A DNA stretch of 64,000 nucleotides from Phycisphaerales bacterium (GTDB taxonomy: Bacteria; Planctomycetota; Phycisphaerae; Phycisphaerales; UBA1924). The position numbers and the translations under genes are program-made. This document shows, piece after piece, positions 35,701-43,556 of the stretch. Location: positions 1 through 64,000 of the forward strand of contig JAEPOJ010000013.1 of assembly GCA_017642965.1 (NCBI GenBank). Reading direction: 5' to 3'. Numbering within the stretch: the first letter of the stretch is position 1; each line of letters opens with the position of its first letter. A model generated the notes under the pieces. The model ran no database searches. It saw nothing but the letters and a program-made list of their open reading frames with translations, and was not told where the DNA came from.

Positions 35701-36462
35701 GGGGGTCCGTGGGGCGCGTGGAAACGCGGATCGCGCGAGTCGGTTGAACGCCTGCCCATCGAGATGAGCGCGGCCCATGCGCTGATGCGTCAGCTCGCCA
35801 GCGCCCGCGAGGACGCCTGCGTGGTGTTCGACGGCGTTGGCGACCCGCTGATGCACCCGGGTGCAATGGACCTGGTCGCGCTGGCCAAGGAGGACGGCAT
35901 CGCGTGCGTGGAGATGCGGACCGACCTGCTGCGCGAGGGCGTGGACACGGCGGAGCTGATCGAGTCTGGCATCGATGTGCTGAGCGTGGATGTGATCGCG
36001 GACAGCCCGAGTGTGTACGAGCAGCTCACGTGCATCGATGGGTATGAGCGGGTGTTCGATCGCCTCCAGTCGGTGTACGACGCGATCGGCGAGCACCCCC
36101 TGTGGCTCGCGGCCCGCATGACCCGCTGTGAGCAGACGCTCGACCAGATCGAGTCGTTCTATGACAAGTGGCTGATGCTCACCGGCGGCGCGATCATCGA
36201 TCCGCTGCCGGAGTATGCGACGAACCAGCGCATCAGGCCGATGCATGAGCCGGCTTGGCGCCGATCGCAGATGGAGCGCGAGACCATGCGCGTCCGCTGC
36301 GACGGCGTGGTCGTGGACCGCAACGGTAAGGCGGTACTGACGCAGGGCAGTGAGATCAACGCGGTCGAGGAGGGCATCGAGCGGGCGTACCAGCGTCTTC
36401 GCAGCGCGATGCGTGCCTCGGCGCTGGAGATCAAGCCCAATGCCGGGGAATACGCGGCGTGA
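32800..36462 (+). CDS. Three-part Maf/DUF115 protein: Maf glycosyltransferase-like, nucleotidyltransferase-like and cysteine-less radical-SAM-like barrel
   Basis: 1,220 residues; the ATG at 32800 has GGGAG seven bases upstream. Residues ~60-480 are the motility-associated factor (Maf/DUF115) domain, with IVVAAGPSLEKN near 250 and LPLGATVAHLCYSFARYLGCDPVILIGQDLGFS. Residues ~690-900 look like a nucleotidyltransferase of the NeuA/SpsF kind (RVLPESIGGHNVL, then TILTPEPERVKEL). Residues ~950-1190 read like a radical-SAM barrel (FDGVGDPLMHPGAMDLVALAK), but the CxxxCxxC cluster motif is missing: LILETCTGRLLGG has one Cys. Maf proteins attach nonulosonic acids to flagellin. The stop codon overlaps the start of neuA, which fits that role. 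Confidence 0.75.
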   Translation: MNLEELLAMNPANDPGVQDPGVASDDSLLERNLNALSRRSPGEAQRIRETSERGDIQFIESEEGLSAVLGGIALASKRRPRAEAEKLVGAYDPESFAIAGVLGFGLGYHCEAMLERLGEWGLVVCYEPDLGLLRSVLSRIDFTGLFSTGRFVLICEPDDSVRCNAAFTGNEALVGMGVQLIAHPASTGRLVATSERFGQTFTTALRAARTHVVTTLANARVTFRNALMNTDHYLRSSGVVELKDSCVGRPAIVVAAGPSLEKNLELLCDPSVRERFVIVAVQTVLKPMLARGIRPHFVAALDYHEVSGRFYEGLSEEDVRGVRLIAEPKANPVILDAFPGEVVCPSDELLDTMLGEQLRRDRGALPLGATVAHLCYSFARYLGCDPVILIGQDLGFSDGQYYAGGAAIHNVWGSELSAHRTLEMFEWERIVRMRAHLHMREDIHGKAIYSDEQMGSYLALFEQMFAKDQAQGRTTIDASEGGVRKRHTDVMTLREAIDRCATAPVELPSGRGHKCADRIDDAMFTRIEALIRDARGIVRISERSIGMLREMIEHQDDQQRVSGLIHRVNEARDEVMRKGDAFKLVEFINQVAVLNRMKRDRVIRLRSKVADSMERQRLQIERDIANVEWTRDAARSVAEQLTHVLGVLRGEAAKLTSDQPDTETADAVNDRGRDRVHAMVLADPRQGGLGIERDLGVRVLPESIGGHNVLQATIARIDRSDEIDGITILTPEPERVKELVGSLAVRKSVDIVPIDGGTIRAHTARVGASRLRSSTSWRGSLGMLCAYDEVAHPETFARVMEERGIDGAALIGADWAMVDPALIDETVGRFRKLNSEKRITFSQASVGLGTMIVDRSTMRSLRDSSRTEGRRNHFATLGALVSYLPTAPQADPIVRGVCVQVDPELRDAGVRAVADSVERAEAIRAAYASLFDPMSADALLCAQELRDVTRTRVPSTLILETCTGRLLGGPWGAWKRGSRESVERLPIEMSAAHALMRQLASAREDACVVFDGVGDPLMHPGAMDLVALAKEDGIACVEMRTDLLREGVDTAELIESGIDVLSVDVIADSPSVYEQLTCIDGYERVFDRLQSVYDAIGEHPLWLAARMTRCEQTLDQIESFYDKWLMLTGGAIIDPLPEYATNQRIRPMHEPAWRRSQMERETMRVRCDGVVVDRNGKAVLTQGSEINAVEEGIERAYQRLRSAMRASALEIKPNAGEYAA

Positions 36463-37607
36463 GCGAAGCTGGTGGGGCCATCGCGATCATCCTTGCCCGC
36501 GGCGGCAGCAAGGGGCTGCCCGGGAAGAACACGGCCGGCGTGGCGGGGAAGCCGTGCGTGCTGTGGACGATCGAGGCGGCGCAGCGGGCCGGATCGGTCG
36601 AGCGCGTGGTGGTCAGCAGCGACGATCCGAGCGTGCTGGCGATCGCTCAGCGCTTCGGCTGCGATGTGATCGAGAGGCCCGCGGACCTCGCCCACGACAC
36701 CGCGACGATCGACGACGCAGCGCGGCACGCGTACGAGACGGTTGGATCGCCCGATGGCCCGGTTGTGATCCTGTACGCAAACGTGCCGGTGCGCCCGGAG
36801 GGGCTGATCGACGATGCGGTGAAGATGCTTCTTGAAAGCGGCTGCGACAGCGTGCAGAGCTACGCGCGGGTCGGCAAGCACCACCCATGGTGGACGGTGC
36901 GGGTCGGAGATGATGGCAGCGTGAAGCCGTGGGAGGGCGAGGTGCTGTACCACAACTGCTTCCGGCGTCAGGATCTGCCGGCGGCGATGGTGCCCGATGG
37001 GGGTGTGATCGCGCTGAACCCTGATGCGTTGATGTGCCGGGTTGGTGCGCCGGAGGGGCCCCACTGCTTCCTGGGGAATGATCGGCGTGGGGTGATCACG
37101 GACGAGGGGGATGTGGTGGATATCGATTCGCGGATTGATCTGTTGGTGGCGGATGGTGTGCTGAGGGGGAATAAAGAGGGGACCACAGAGCACACAGAGC
37201 ACACAGAGGCGGGGTCAGAGAAGAGGGATTGGTCTGGGAGAGATGCGGATCTGACTCACGCGATTATTGGGTGCGCGATGCGGGTGCACCGGGAGCTTGG
37301 GCCGGGGTTGTTGGAATCGGTGTATGAGTTGTGCCTGCTCGATGAACTCGAAAGGGCGGGGTTGCGAGCGCACAATCAGGTGCCGTGCGATGTTTCGTAT
37401 CATGGGCGAACGATCGCGTCGGGTCTGCGAATGGATCTGGTTGTTGAGGATCGGGTGATCCTGGAAATCAAAGCCGTAGAGGGTCTCAAGCGTGTCCACT
37501 TTGCCCAGCTGATGAGCTACCTCAAACTCAGCGGCAAGCAGCTCGGGCTCCTCATGAACTTCAACGAGCACACGATGAAAGCAGGCATCAAACGTATCTC
37601 ACTCTGA
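36459..37607 (+). CDS. neuA: CMP-nonulosonate cytidylyltransferase (NeuA type) fused in frame to a GxxExxY nuclease-fold domain
   Basis: 382 residues; the GTG start overlaps the stop of the Maf gene by four bases. Residues 1-238 are a complete NeuA-type enzyme: ILARGGSKGLPGKN at the N-terminus and VVDIDSRIDLLVA at its normal C-terminal end. It activates a sialic, legionaminic or related acid with CTP. The frame then reads through a repeat (TTEHTEHTEAG, from 241) into a GxxExxY domain: GPGLLESVYE near 280, then D326 and E336-x-K338 in MDLVVEDRVILEIKA, the PD-(D/E)XK pattern. The second part lies inside the repeat-bounded cassette at 37182-37676, so the fusion looks acquired. No separate good start for the GxxExxY part was found. 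Confidence 0.85.
   Translation: MSEAGGAIAIILARGGSKGLPGKNTAGVAGKPCVLWTIEAAQRAGSVERVVVSSDDPSVLAIAQRFGCDVIERPADLAHDTATIDDAARHAYETVGSPDGPVVILYANVPVRPEGLIDDAVKMLLESGCDSVQSYARVGKHHPWWTVRVGDDGSVKPWEGEVLYHNCFRRQDLPAAMVPDGGVIALNPDALMCRVGAPEGPHCFLGNDRRGVITDEGDVVDIDSRIDLLVADGVLRGNKEGTTEHTEHTEAGSEKRDWSGRDADLTHAIIGCAMRVHRELGPGLLESVYELCLLDELERAGLRAHNQVPCDVSYHGRTIASGLRMDLVVEDRVILEIKAVEGLKRVHFAQLMSYLKLSGKQLGLLMNFNEHTMKAGIKRISL
37182..37229 (+). repeat. Left inverted-repeat arm (CACACAGAG array)
   Basis: ACCACAGAG then two CACACAGAG units, then a tract with GTCAGAG and AAGAGGG. The array is read as TTEHTEHTE in the neuA fusion frame. Confidence 0.8.
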
Positions 37608-37621
37608 TCTCTTCACCCCTT

Positions 37622-37676
37622 CTTCGACTCTGACTTGCTTCTCTGTGTGCTCTGTGTGCTCTGTGTGCTCTGTGGT
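37622..37676 (-). repeat. Right inverted-repeat arm (CACACAGAG array)
   Basis: On the minus strand: ACCACAGAG, three CACACAGAG units, then AAGCAA, GTCAGAG and GAAGAAGGG. It is the inverted counterpart of the left arm with one more repeat unit, and lies ten bases before the neuB start. Confidence 0.8.
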
Positions 37677-37686
37677 AAAACTCTTC

Positions 37687-38844
37687 ATGCGAATCGGCAA
37701 CAGACAGATCGGAATCGACCACCCGCCGTACGTGATCGCGGAGATCGGGGTGAACCATGACGGGGAGGTCGAGCGGGCGTTGTCGCTGACCGACGCGGCG
37801 GCCGACGCGGGCGCGGACGCGGTGAAGCTGCAGTTCTTCGAGACGGACCGGTTGATGAGCCGGGCTGCGAAGCTCGCCGCGTACCAGAAGAACGCGGGGG
37901 AGACGGACCCGATCGAGATGCTGCGACGCCTGGAGTTGAGCATCGACGAGATGGCGCGGGTCGTCGATCGGGCGCACGAGCGGGGGATTCATGCGATCGT
38001 GACGGTGTTCTCTACCGAGCTCGTGGAGATCGCGGAGACGCTCGCGTGGGACGCGTACAAGACCGCGAGCCCGGACATCGTGAACAAGCCGTTGCTTGAG
38101 GCGCTGGCGAAGACGGGCAAACTGATGATCGTGAGCACGGGTGCGAGCACGCTCGATGAGGTGGTGCGTGCGGTGGATTGGCTGGATGGTGTGCGTGATC
38201 GGTTGGCGGTGCTGCAGTGTGTGAGTAGTTATCCGGCGCCAGACCTCGCTCTAGGAGGAATCAAAGCGATCCGAGATGCGACAGGTCTACCTGTCGGATA
38301 TAGCGATCATTCCAAGGACCCGAGATCATCGAAACTCGCGACTGCACTCGGTGGCTGCATCCTTGAAAAACACCTCACTTATGACAGGAACGCACCTGGA
38401 CCGGATCACGCAGCCTCAATTACTGAGGTCGGGTTGAGAAGGTACATTGAGCAAGCGCGACACCATGGATGCCTCGGGCATGTCGCAGATAAGGCGTATG
38501 CTGATCAGGTCTCTAAGCTGGGCGATGGAACAGCGTTGAAACAGTACTTCTTTGATCACGTCCATCCCGAGGCCCACCCAAGCTGGATGGCTGTTTACGC
38601 AGCTGCGACATACCCGATCGAAAAACGCGTCCTCGATTGCGAGCGCGATGTCCGCGAAGTCTCCCGCCAGTCCGTTGTCACCACACGCGAAATCGCCCCC
38701 GGCGAGACCATCACGCGTGAGATGCTGACGATCAAGCGCCCCGGGACGGGGATACTGGCGTATCGTCTCGACGAGGTCATCGGCTCGGTCGCGAAGCGCG
38801 CGATCGAATCAGATGTGCCCGTCGCCCCGGAGGATCTCGCGTGA
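37687..38844 (+). CDS. neuB: Nonulosonic acid synthase (NeuB family) with SAF domain
   Basis: 385 residues from the ATG at 37687; the frame upstream reads through the repeat array (CSVCSVCSVV) and is not likely coding. The TIM barrel begins with YVIAEIGVNHDGEVE, contains KLQFFETD, and ends near residue 290. The C-terminal SAF/antifreeze-like domain (REIAPGETITREMLTIKRPGTG) closes the active site in the dimer. It condenses phosphoenolpyruvate with ManNAc or a related sugar. Codons 180-315 (about 38,225-38,640) have lower GC and different codon choice than the rest, suggesting recombination. The stop overlaps the neuC GTG. Confidence 0.92.
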   Translation: MRIGNRQIGIDHPPYVIAEIGVNHDGEVERALSLTDAAADAGADAVKLQFFETDRLMSRAAKLAAYQKNAGETDPIEMLRRLELSIDEMARVVDRAHERGIHAIVTVFSTELVEIAETLAWDAYKTASPDIVNKPLLEALAKTGKLMIVSTGASTLDEVVRAVDWLDGVRDRLAVLQCVSSYPAPDLALGGIKAIRDATGLPVGYSDHSKDPRSSKLATALGGCILEKHLTYDRNAPGPDHAASITEVGLRRYIEQARHHGCLGHVADKAYADQVSKLGDGTALKQYFFDHVHPEAHPSWMAVYAAATYPIEKRVLDCERDVREVSRQSVVTTREIAPGETITREMLTIKRPGTGILAYRLDEVIGSVAKRAIESDVPVAPEDLA

Positions 38845-39983
38845 ACGAGAGCGGACAGCACAAGGTCATGGTCGTTACCGGTACCCGCGCGGAGTTCGGG
38901 CTTTTGCGCCCGGTCATGCACGCGATCCACGCGCACCCGGCGCTGGAGCTCTACGTCGTCGCGGCTGGGTCGCACCTGGTGCAGCCGGCGGTGACGTTCC
39001 GCGAGGTGAAGGCCGAGTTCGCGATCGCGGACTCGATCCCGATGCAGACGGCCGGCAAGGTCGGGCGCTTGCACGACGTGGAATCACTCGGCAAGGGCAT
39101 CGCGCGATTCGGGCGCTCGTATGACATGAACAGCCCCGACATGGTCGTTGTGCTGGGCGATCGGATCGAGGCGTTCGCGGCGGCGTCCGCGGCCAGCGTG
39201 GGTGGGATCCCGCTGGCGCACATTCACGGTGGCGACCGTGCCGAGGGTGTCGCGGACGAGGCGATGCGCCACGCGATCACTAAGCTGGCGCACGTCCACT
39301 TCCCGGCCACAAACTCCAGCGCCAAGCGGATCGTGAAGATGGGCGAGGAGGCATCGCAGGTGTTCGTGGTCGGCTCGCCCGCGATCGATGGGCTGGACGC
39401 GATCAACCCGCTGGGCGATGGTGCGTTCGCGGATCTGGGATCGCCCGAGGTGGTGGTGCTGATGCACCCGATCGGGCGCAGCGACGAGGAAGAGGCCGAG
39501 GCGATGCGCACCGTGCTCGAATCGGTCAGCGATCGGCGGGTGCTTGTGCTGCACCCGAACCTCGACCCGGGACGGCGCGGCATCATGGAGGCGATTGAAT
39601 CGGCACCGATCGATGTGCAGGTGCGTGAGGGCTTGCCGCGGGATGTGTTCGTGGGGCTGCTCAAGCGGGTCGGTGCTTCGGGCGGGTCGCTGGTGGGCAA
39701 CTCCTCGGCGGGGCTGATCGAGGCGGCGGCGATCGGGTGCCCGAGCGTGGACATCGGGGATCGTCAGGCGGGGCGTGAGCGGTGTGATGGGTGGACGGCT
39801 CACGCCGACGAATCGGCCGATTCGATCCGCGATGCGCTGGTGCGGGTGACGGACCCTGAGGCGGCGCGTGCCGAGCATCCGTACGGGGATGGGCACAGCG
39901 GCGAGTTGATCGCGGAGAACATCGCCCGGGTGCTCGGGCATGTCTCGCAGACGGAACTGCTGCGGAAGCGTTGCGTGTATTGA
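38841..39983 (+). CDS. neuC: UDP-N-acetylglucosamine 2-epimerase, hydrolysing (NeuC type)
   Basis: 380 residues from a GTG overlapping the neuB stop by four bases. GTRAEFGLLRPVMHAI at the N-terminus, LGDRIEAFAAASAAS and HIHGGDRAEGVADEAMRHAITKLAH in the middle, and GNSSAGLIEAAAIGCPSVDIGDRQAGR near the C-terminus are diagnostic. It makes ManNAc (or the diacetamido analogue) from the UDP-sugar, the substrate for NeuB. With neuB and neuA it forms a short, complete route to a CMP-nonulosonate. Whether the product is neuraminic or legionaminic acid cannot be decided. Confidence 0.92.
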   Translation: MNESGQHKVMVVTGTRAEFGLLRPVMHAIHAHPALELYVVAAGSHLVQPAVTFREVKAEFAIADSIPMQTAGKVGRLHDVESLGKGIARFGRSYDMNSPDMVVVLGDRIEAFAAASAASVGGIPLAHIHGGDRAEGVADEAMRHAITKLAHVHFPATNSSAKRIVKMGEEASQVFVVGSPAIDGLDAINPLGDGAFADLGSPEVVVLMHPIGRSDEEEAEAMRTVLESVSDRRVLVLHPNLDPGRRGIMEAIESAPIDVQVREGLPRDVFVGLLKRVGASGGSLVGNSSAGLIEAAAIGCPSVDIGDRQAGRERCDGWTAHADESADSIRDALVRVTDPEAARAEHPYGDGHSGELIAENIARVLGHVSQTELLRKRCVY

Positions 39984-40138
39984 GGCGGGTCCGGTGGTGG
40001 TTATTCTGAGGCGTGCAGGACCAGAGATGCGGAATTCCCTCATCTTCTGCTGATTGCGCTACGCGGACCAAAGTCGCGCCAGCGCTGGGCCGATGTTCGA
40101 GTGGACCGAAAGGCACACCCCAACACCGGAGCAGATCC

Positions 40139-41020
40139 ATGCCAGTGACCCAGGAACAGCGTGAGCAGGCCGTCGCCGAAGCCCTCAAGGAAATCTCGCA
40201 CATCGCGACCCTCCCGGAGGTGACGCTGCGGATCATCGATCTGGTCGAGGATCCATCCAGCACGGCTCAGGACCTGCACGAGGTCATCAGCAACGACCCG
40301 GCGCTCTGCTCGCGCATCCTCAAGGTCGTGAACTCATCGTTCTACGGCTTGCCCGGCCAGATCGCGTCGATCAACCGTGCGATCGTGATGCTGGGGCTCA
40401 ACGCGGTCAAGAACATCGCCATCGCGGCGTCGCTGGCCAAGCTCTTCCGTGGCGGCGAGCTGACCCCGTTCTTCTCCGCCAAGGAGCTCTGGGACCACTC
40501 CAACGCCGTCGCCATCACCTGCAAGATCCTCAGCGATCGGCTCGGGCTTGGGATGGGTGACGAGGCGTACCTCGCGGGGCTGATCCACGACATCGGCATC
40601 ATGATCGAGATGCAGTACGACCGCTCGCAGCTGATCGACGCCCTCGACCGGTGCAACGCGGACATGAACGGGCGACCCGGCGTGTCCCTGATCGAAACAG
40701 AAGAAGAGGTCTTTGGTGCCAACCACCAGGACTACGGCATGGGCCTGTGTGAGAAGTGGAAGTTCCCGACCCCGTTCAAGGCGGCCGCGGGCTACCACCA
40801 CCGCCCGACCGAGGCGCCCAGTGAGGTGCAGAAGATCGTGTTCGTGGTGCACGCCGCGGACAAGATCGCGTCGATGCTCGAGGGCGGCTTCCGCCTCGAC
40901 AACCCCAGCCCCGAGATTCACCAGGAGGTGCTCGAGGGCCTGAAGATCACGCAGGAGATCATCGACGAGACGCTGGCCAAGCTCAGCGAATCGCTCAACG
41001 ACCCCGAGCAGGCGTCGTAA
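40139..41020 (+). CDS. HDOD-domain signalling protein
   Basis: 293 residues from the ATG at 40139 with GGAG upstream; the frame is open to 40013 but upstream residues look random. The HDOD domain spans about 20-215: LPEVTLRIIDLVEDPSSTAQDLHEVI, NDPALCSRILKVVNSSFYG, AIVMLGLNAVKNIAIAAS, and GLIHDIGIMIE with an HD pair. HDOD proteins relate to HD-GYP phosphodiesterases and take part in motility, c-di-GMP or stress signalling. The position just after nonulosonate genes could point to motility, but that is inference. A terminator-like hairpin follows. Confidence 0.85.
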   Translation: MPVTQEQREQAVAEALKEISHIATLPEVTLRIIDLVEDPSSTAQDLHEVISNDPALCSRILKVVNSSFYGLPGQIASINRAIVMLGLNAVKNIAIAASLAKLFRGGELTPFFSAKELWDHSNAVAITCKILSDRLGLGMGDEAYLAGLIHDIGIMIEMQYDRSQLIDALDRCNADMNGRPGVSLIETEEEVFGANHQDYGMGLCEKWKFPTPFKAAAGYHHRPTEAPSEVQKIVFVVHAADKIASMLEGGFRLDNPSPEIHQEVLEGLKITQEIIDETLAKLSESLNDPEQAS

Positions 41021-41052
41021 GCACACGAATCACAGCACGATCGGAGAGAAGG

Positions 41053-41089
41053 ACAGCCGGTGGCCCGATGGGTTGCCGGCTGTTTGTTT
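41053..41089 (+). terminator. Probable terminator after the HDOD gene
   Basis: Stem ACAGCCGG / CCGGCTGT (41053-41060 and 41076-41083) with a 14-base loop, followed by TTGTTTG. It lies between convergent genes. Confidence 0.6.
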
Positions 41090-41111
41090 GTGGGTTTGAT
41101 CTGATCCGGGC

Positions 41112-41930
41112 CTATGCGAGCCGATCGCGCCAGAACGAGACCTTGGCGTGGTTGGTCATGTCGAAGCTCAGCGGGGTGACGGTGACCTTCCCGGCCATCA
41201 GCTCGGGCACGTCTGTTCCCTCGTCCGCGCCGTGGAAGGCCAACCCGTTGCCAGCGGACCAGAAGTAGCGTTCGCCGTGCGGGGTGTGGCGTTCGTCGAA
41301 CTGGTCCACCATCGCGTGGGTGTTCATGGGGCAGACCACGACCTCGGCATCGTCGCGCAGGCGCCCGGTGGCGGGGATGTTGATCGAGAGGATCTCGTGG
41401 GCGCCGGGGAGACCGCCGGCGATGAGCTGATCGATCACGCGCCGCGCGACCGCGGCGGCGCGGTCGTAGTCCGGGTGTGGGCGGTCGGCGTCGAGCTCGC
41501 GGTCGAGGTGGAGCGACACGGCGATGGAGGGGACGCCGAGGAACGCGGCTTCGATCGCGGCGGCGACCGTTCCTGAGTAGATGACGTTGATGCCGCAGTT
41601 CGCGCCGGCGTTCATGCCCGAGATCACCAGGTCCGGGCGTCGCCCGTCACCGTACCGCTCGGGCCAGAGGTTCGTGAGGGCGAGCTTAGAGCAGTCCGCC
41701 GGGCGACCGTCGACGGCGACCGCGTCGTGCCCGTTGATCTTGGTGGCGCGGGTCATGAGCGGCGCGTGGTAGGTGATGCCGTGCGACGTGGCGGATTGCA
41801 CGTTCATCGGCGCGACCGTGAACACGTCCCCGAGCGGGTCGGGGTGTGCTTCTGACCCTGTGAGCTGAGCGTGCAACGCCTCGATGCCGGGGGCCCGGAT
41901 GCCGTCGTCATTGGTGAGCAGGATCTGCAT
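41112..41930 (-). CDS. surE: 5'/3'-nucleotidase SurE
   Basis: 272 residues. The metal site begins with the family signature MQILLTNDDGIRAPGI (Asp8, Asp9), continues with a Ser in the ATSHGITYH region, and SGMNAGANCGINVIYSGTVAAA carries the conserved Asn. SurE dephosphorylates nucleoside monophosphates and short polyphosphates under stress. The start is unambiguous and carries a TACCCT hexamer six bases upstream. Since it follows two sulfotransferase genes on the same strand, it could also act on AMP/PAP breakdown products, but this is speculative. Confidence 0.92.
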   Translation of the reverse strand: MQILLTNDDGIRAPGIEALHAQLTGSEAHPDPLGDVFTVAPMNVQSATSHGITYHAPLMTRATKINGHDAVAVDGRPADCSKLALTNLWPERYGDGRRPDLVISGMNAGANCGINVIYSGTVAAAIEAAFLGVPSIAVSLHLDRELDADRPHPDYDRAAAVARRVIDQLIAGGLPGAHEILSINIPATGRLRDDAEVVVCPMNTHAMVDQFDERHTPHGERYFWSAGNGLAFHGADEGTDVPELMAGKVTVTPLSFDMTNHAKVSFWRDRLA

Positions 41931-41936
41931 GCACAG

Positions 41937-41942
41937 AGGGTA
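41937..41942 (-). promoter_or_regulatory. TACCCT -10 hexamer, leaderless spacing
   Basis: Six bases separate it from the surE ATG at 41930 on the minus strand; no Shine-Dalgarno is present. Confidence 0.45.
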
Positions 41943-41966
41943 GGTGCCCCGCGTGCGTGCCGCGTA

Positions 41967-43550
41967 TCAGGAGTTGGATTCGGCGGGTGTGCCGCCGTGC
42001 GGCCTCGCCCGCCCCTCGGCGATGCCCCGCTTGAGTTCGTCGAGGCGGTGCTCGTAGGGCGTGTATTTCTTCACCGAGCTCTTGTAGATCTTCTTGCGGA
42101 CCTGATCGCGTGAAGCGGTGTTGACGGTGCGCTTGGACTTGTGGAACTCGAGGATGTCCTCGGTCCACTCGCGCCCCAGGAACTCCATTATGCGCTTGGA
42201 CTGGCCCTCAGGGTCATCTACGAGATCCTCGTACTGCAGGTCGATCATGTCGACCTCGGGGATGTCGTGCCAGGCCTTCATGGTGCGTTCGTAGTCCGCG
42301 AAGTAGCGTCCGAGCCAGTAGAGGTCCTGGGTCTGCGGGTGCGGGCGGGAGAAGGCCTGCGTGAAGTTGGAGAGGCAGCAGTCCAGCTCGTCGCGTTTGC
42401 AGTGGATGATCTTGGCGCCCGGGAAGAGGTGGGCGATCAGCGGCACGAACACGTAGTTGAAGGGCTGCTTGTCCGTGACCGAGAACTGCGGATGGACCTC
42501 GTTGTAGGCTTCCATCGCCCTTTGTGATGCGTTGTTGATGTACTGCTGGGTGTAGAACGCACGGTTCAGCGGGAAGCGCTGGGTGTGCTTGAGCTTCTGG
42601 ATCTCGTTCTTGGGGATGGTGCGCGAGACGGCGTTCATCTCACCGCCGGGCACGATCTCCTTCACTTGCGCGAGCATCTGCTCGGTGAGGGAGGTGCCCG
42701 AGCGCATCATGCCGACGATGAAGATCAGGCGGGAGCCGTCCACGCCCCTGGCGTTGGAGAATGGGATCGGCTCGTCCGTTCGCCAGCAATCGATGAGTTG
42801 GTCCATCCGCTCGCTGTGCAGCTCGGGGTCCCACTCGTAGGGATCGGCCGCCTTGCCCTTGACGTACGAATCGAACGCGTCGTCGTACTGCTTCTCGTGG
42901 TTGTAGAGGCGTCCGAGCTGGTAGTAGCCGGCCTTGACGATCGAGGTCTCGTCCGAGTCCTCGATGCACTCTTCGATGCTGGCGATCGCGTCCTGCGCTG
43001 CGATCAGCTTGGGCGCAAAGCGTGAGCCGGAGACGGCGACGGCGAGGGCGCGGTCGGGCGTCAGGTTCATCCCGCGGGCCATCTCCTGCAGGTTCTCGAA
43101 TGCCTTGAACGCGTCATCTTCCCGCCCCAGGTCGGAGAGCGTCGAGCACTTGTGGCGCAGGGCGTAGAAATGGTCCGGCTTCAGGTAGAGCACCCGCTCG
43201 AACTCGAGCAGCGCTTCTTCGAACTTCCCGCCCTTGTGCAGCGCGGAGGCGTAGTAGTGGCGGATGTCGGGCTCGTCGGGCACGAGGTCGACGGCTTTTT
43301 TGAACGCGGCGATGGATTCCGGGTGACGCCCGAGCGATGCGTGGGCGCGACCCGTGAGCATGTGCACGTTGACATCGGTCGGGAATCGCTGCTCGACCTC
43401 GCGCAGCTTACCCAGGGCCTGCGAGGCGTAGCCCTGATCGATGGCGTCCGTGAGCTGCTTATAGAGCTGTGCGCGCTTCTTCTGCTGCTGCGGAGAGAGC
43501 TTCGGGCCGCGGTAGGGCTGGGATTTTCGCTTTGGGTTCGTGGGGGGCAT
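41967..43550 (-). CDS. TPR-repeat sulfotransferase A
   Basis: 527 residues from the ATG at 43550. About 240 residues of TPR helices (for example NVHMLTGRAHASLGRHPESI and YYASALHKGGKFEEALLEF) precede a sulfotransferase domain. That domain has the 5'-phosphosulfate loop IFIVGMMRSGTSLTEQML near 272-290, the Glu of PGGEMN used as base in tyrosylprotein sulfotransferases, and the 3'-phosphate motif KIIHCKRDELDCCLSN near 375-390. The C-terminus ends YEHRLDELKRGIAEGRARPHGG. It would transfer sulfate from PAPS to a protein tyrosine or a glycan, with the TPRs binding the acceptor. A close paralogue lies upstream on the same strand. Confidence 0.85.
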   Translation of the reverse strand: MPPTNPKRKSQPYRGPKLSPQQQKKRAQLYKQLTDAIDQGYASQALGKLREVEQRFPTDVNVHMLTGRAHASLGRHPESIAAFKKAVDLVPDEPDIRHYYASALHKGGKFEEALLEFERVLYLKPDHFYALRHKCSTLSDLGREDDAFKAFENLQEMARGMNLTPDRALAVAVSGSRFAPKLIAAQDAIASIEECIEDSDETSIVKAGYYQLGRLYNHEKQYDDAFDSYVKGKAADPYEWDPELHSERMDQLIDCWRTDEPIPFSNARGVDGSRLIFIVGMMRSGTSLTEQMLAQVKEIVPGGEMNAVSRTIPKNEIQKLKHTQRFPLNRAFYTQQYINNASQRAMEAYNEVHPQFSVTDKQPFNYVFVPLIAHLFPGAKIIHCKRDELDCCLSNFTQAFSRPHPQTQDLYWLGRYFADYERTMKAWHDIPEVDMIDLQYEDLVDDPEGQSKRIMEFLGREWTEDILEFHKSKRTVNTASRDQVRKKIYKSSVKKYTPYEHRLDELKRGIAEGRARPHGGTPAESNS

Positions 43551-43556
43551 ACGCAA

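Larger units (their letters stand above)
37182..37676. mobile_element. Candidate GxxExxY cassette bounded by inverted CACACAGAG repeat arrays
   Basis: A unit of about 495 bases. The left edge is ACCACAGAG followed by two CACACAGAG copies. The right edge is the reverse complement of ACCACAGAG followed by three CACACAGAG copies. Both arms also share GTCAGAG and a GAAGA-GGG tract further in. The only coding content is the GxxExxY domain, whose PD-(D/E)XK motif suggests a nuclease. No transposase and no clear target-site duplication are visible. The insertion sits exactly between the end of neuA and the start of neuB. Confidence 0.55.

Noticed and set aside
35650-36300. True radical SAM enzyme
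   Set aside because: The barrel pattern is present but the three cluster cysteines are not.
37182-37676. CACACAGAG arrays as a CRISPR
   Set aside because: The unit is nine bases, there are no spacers, and the arrays are inverted relative to each other.
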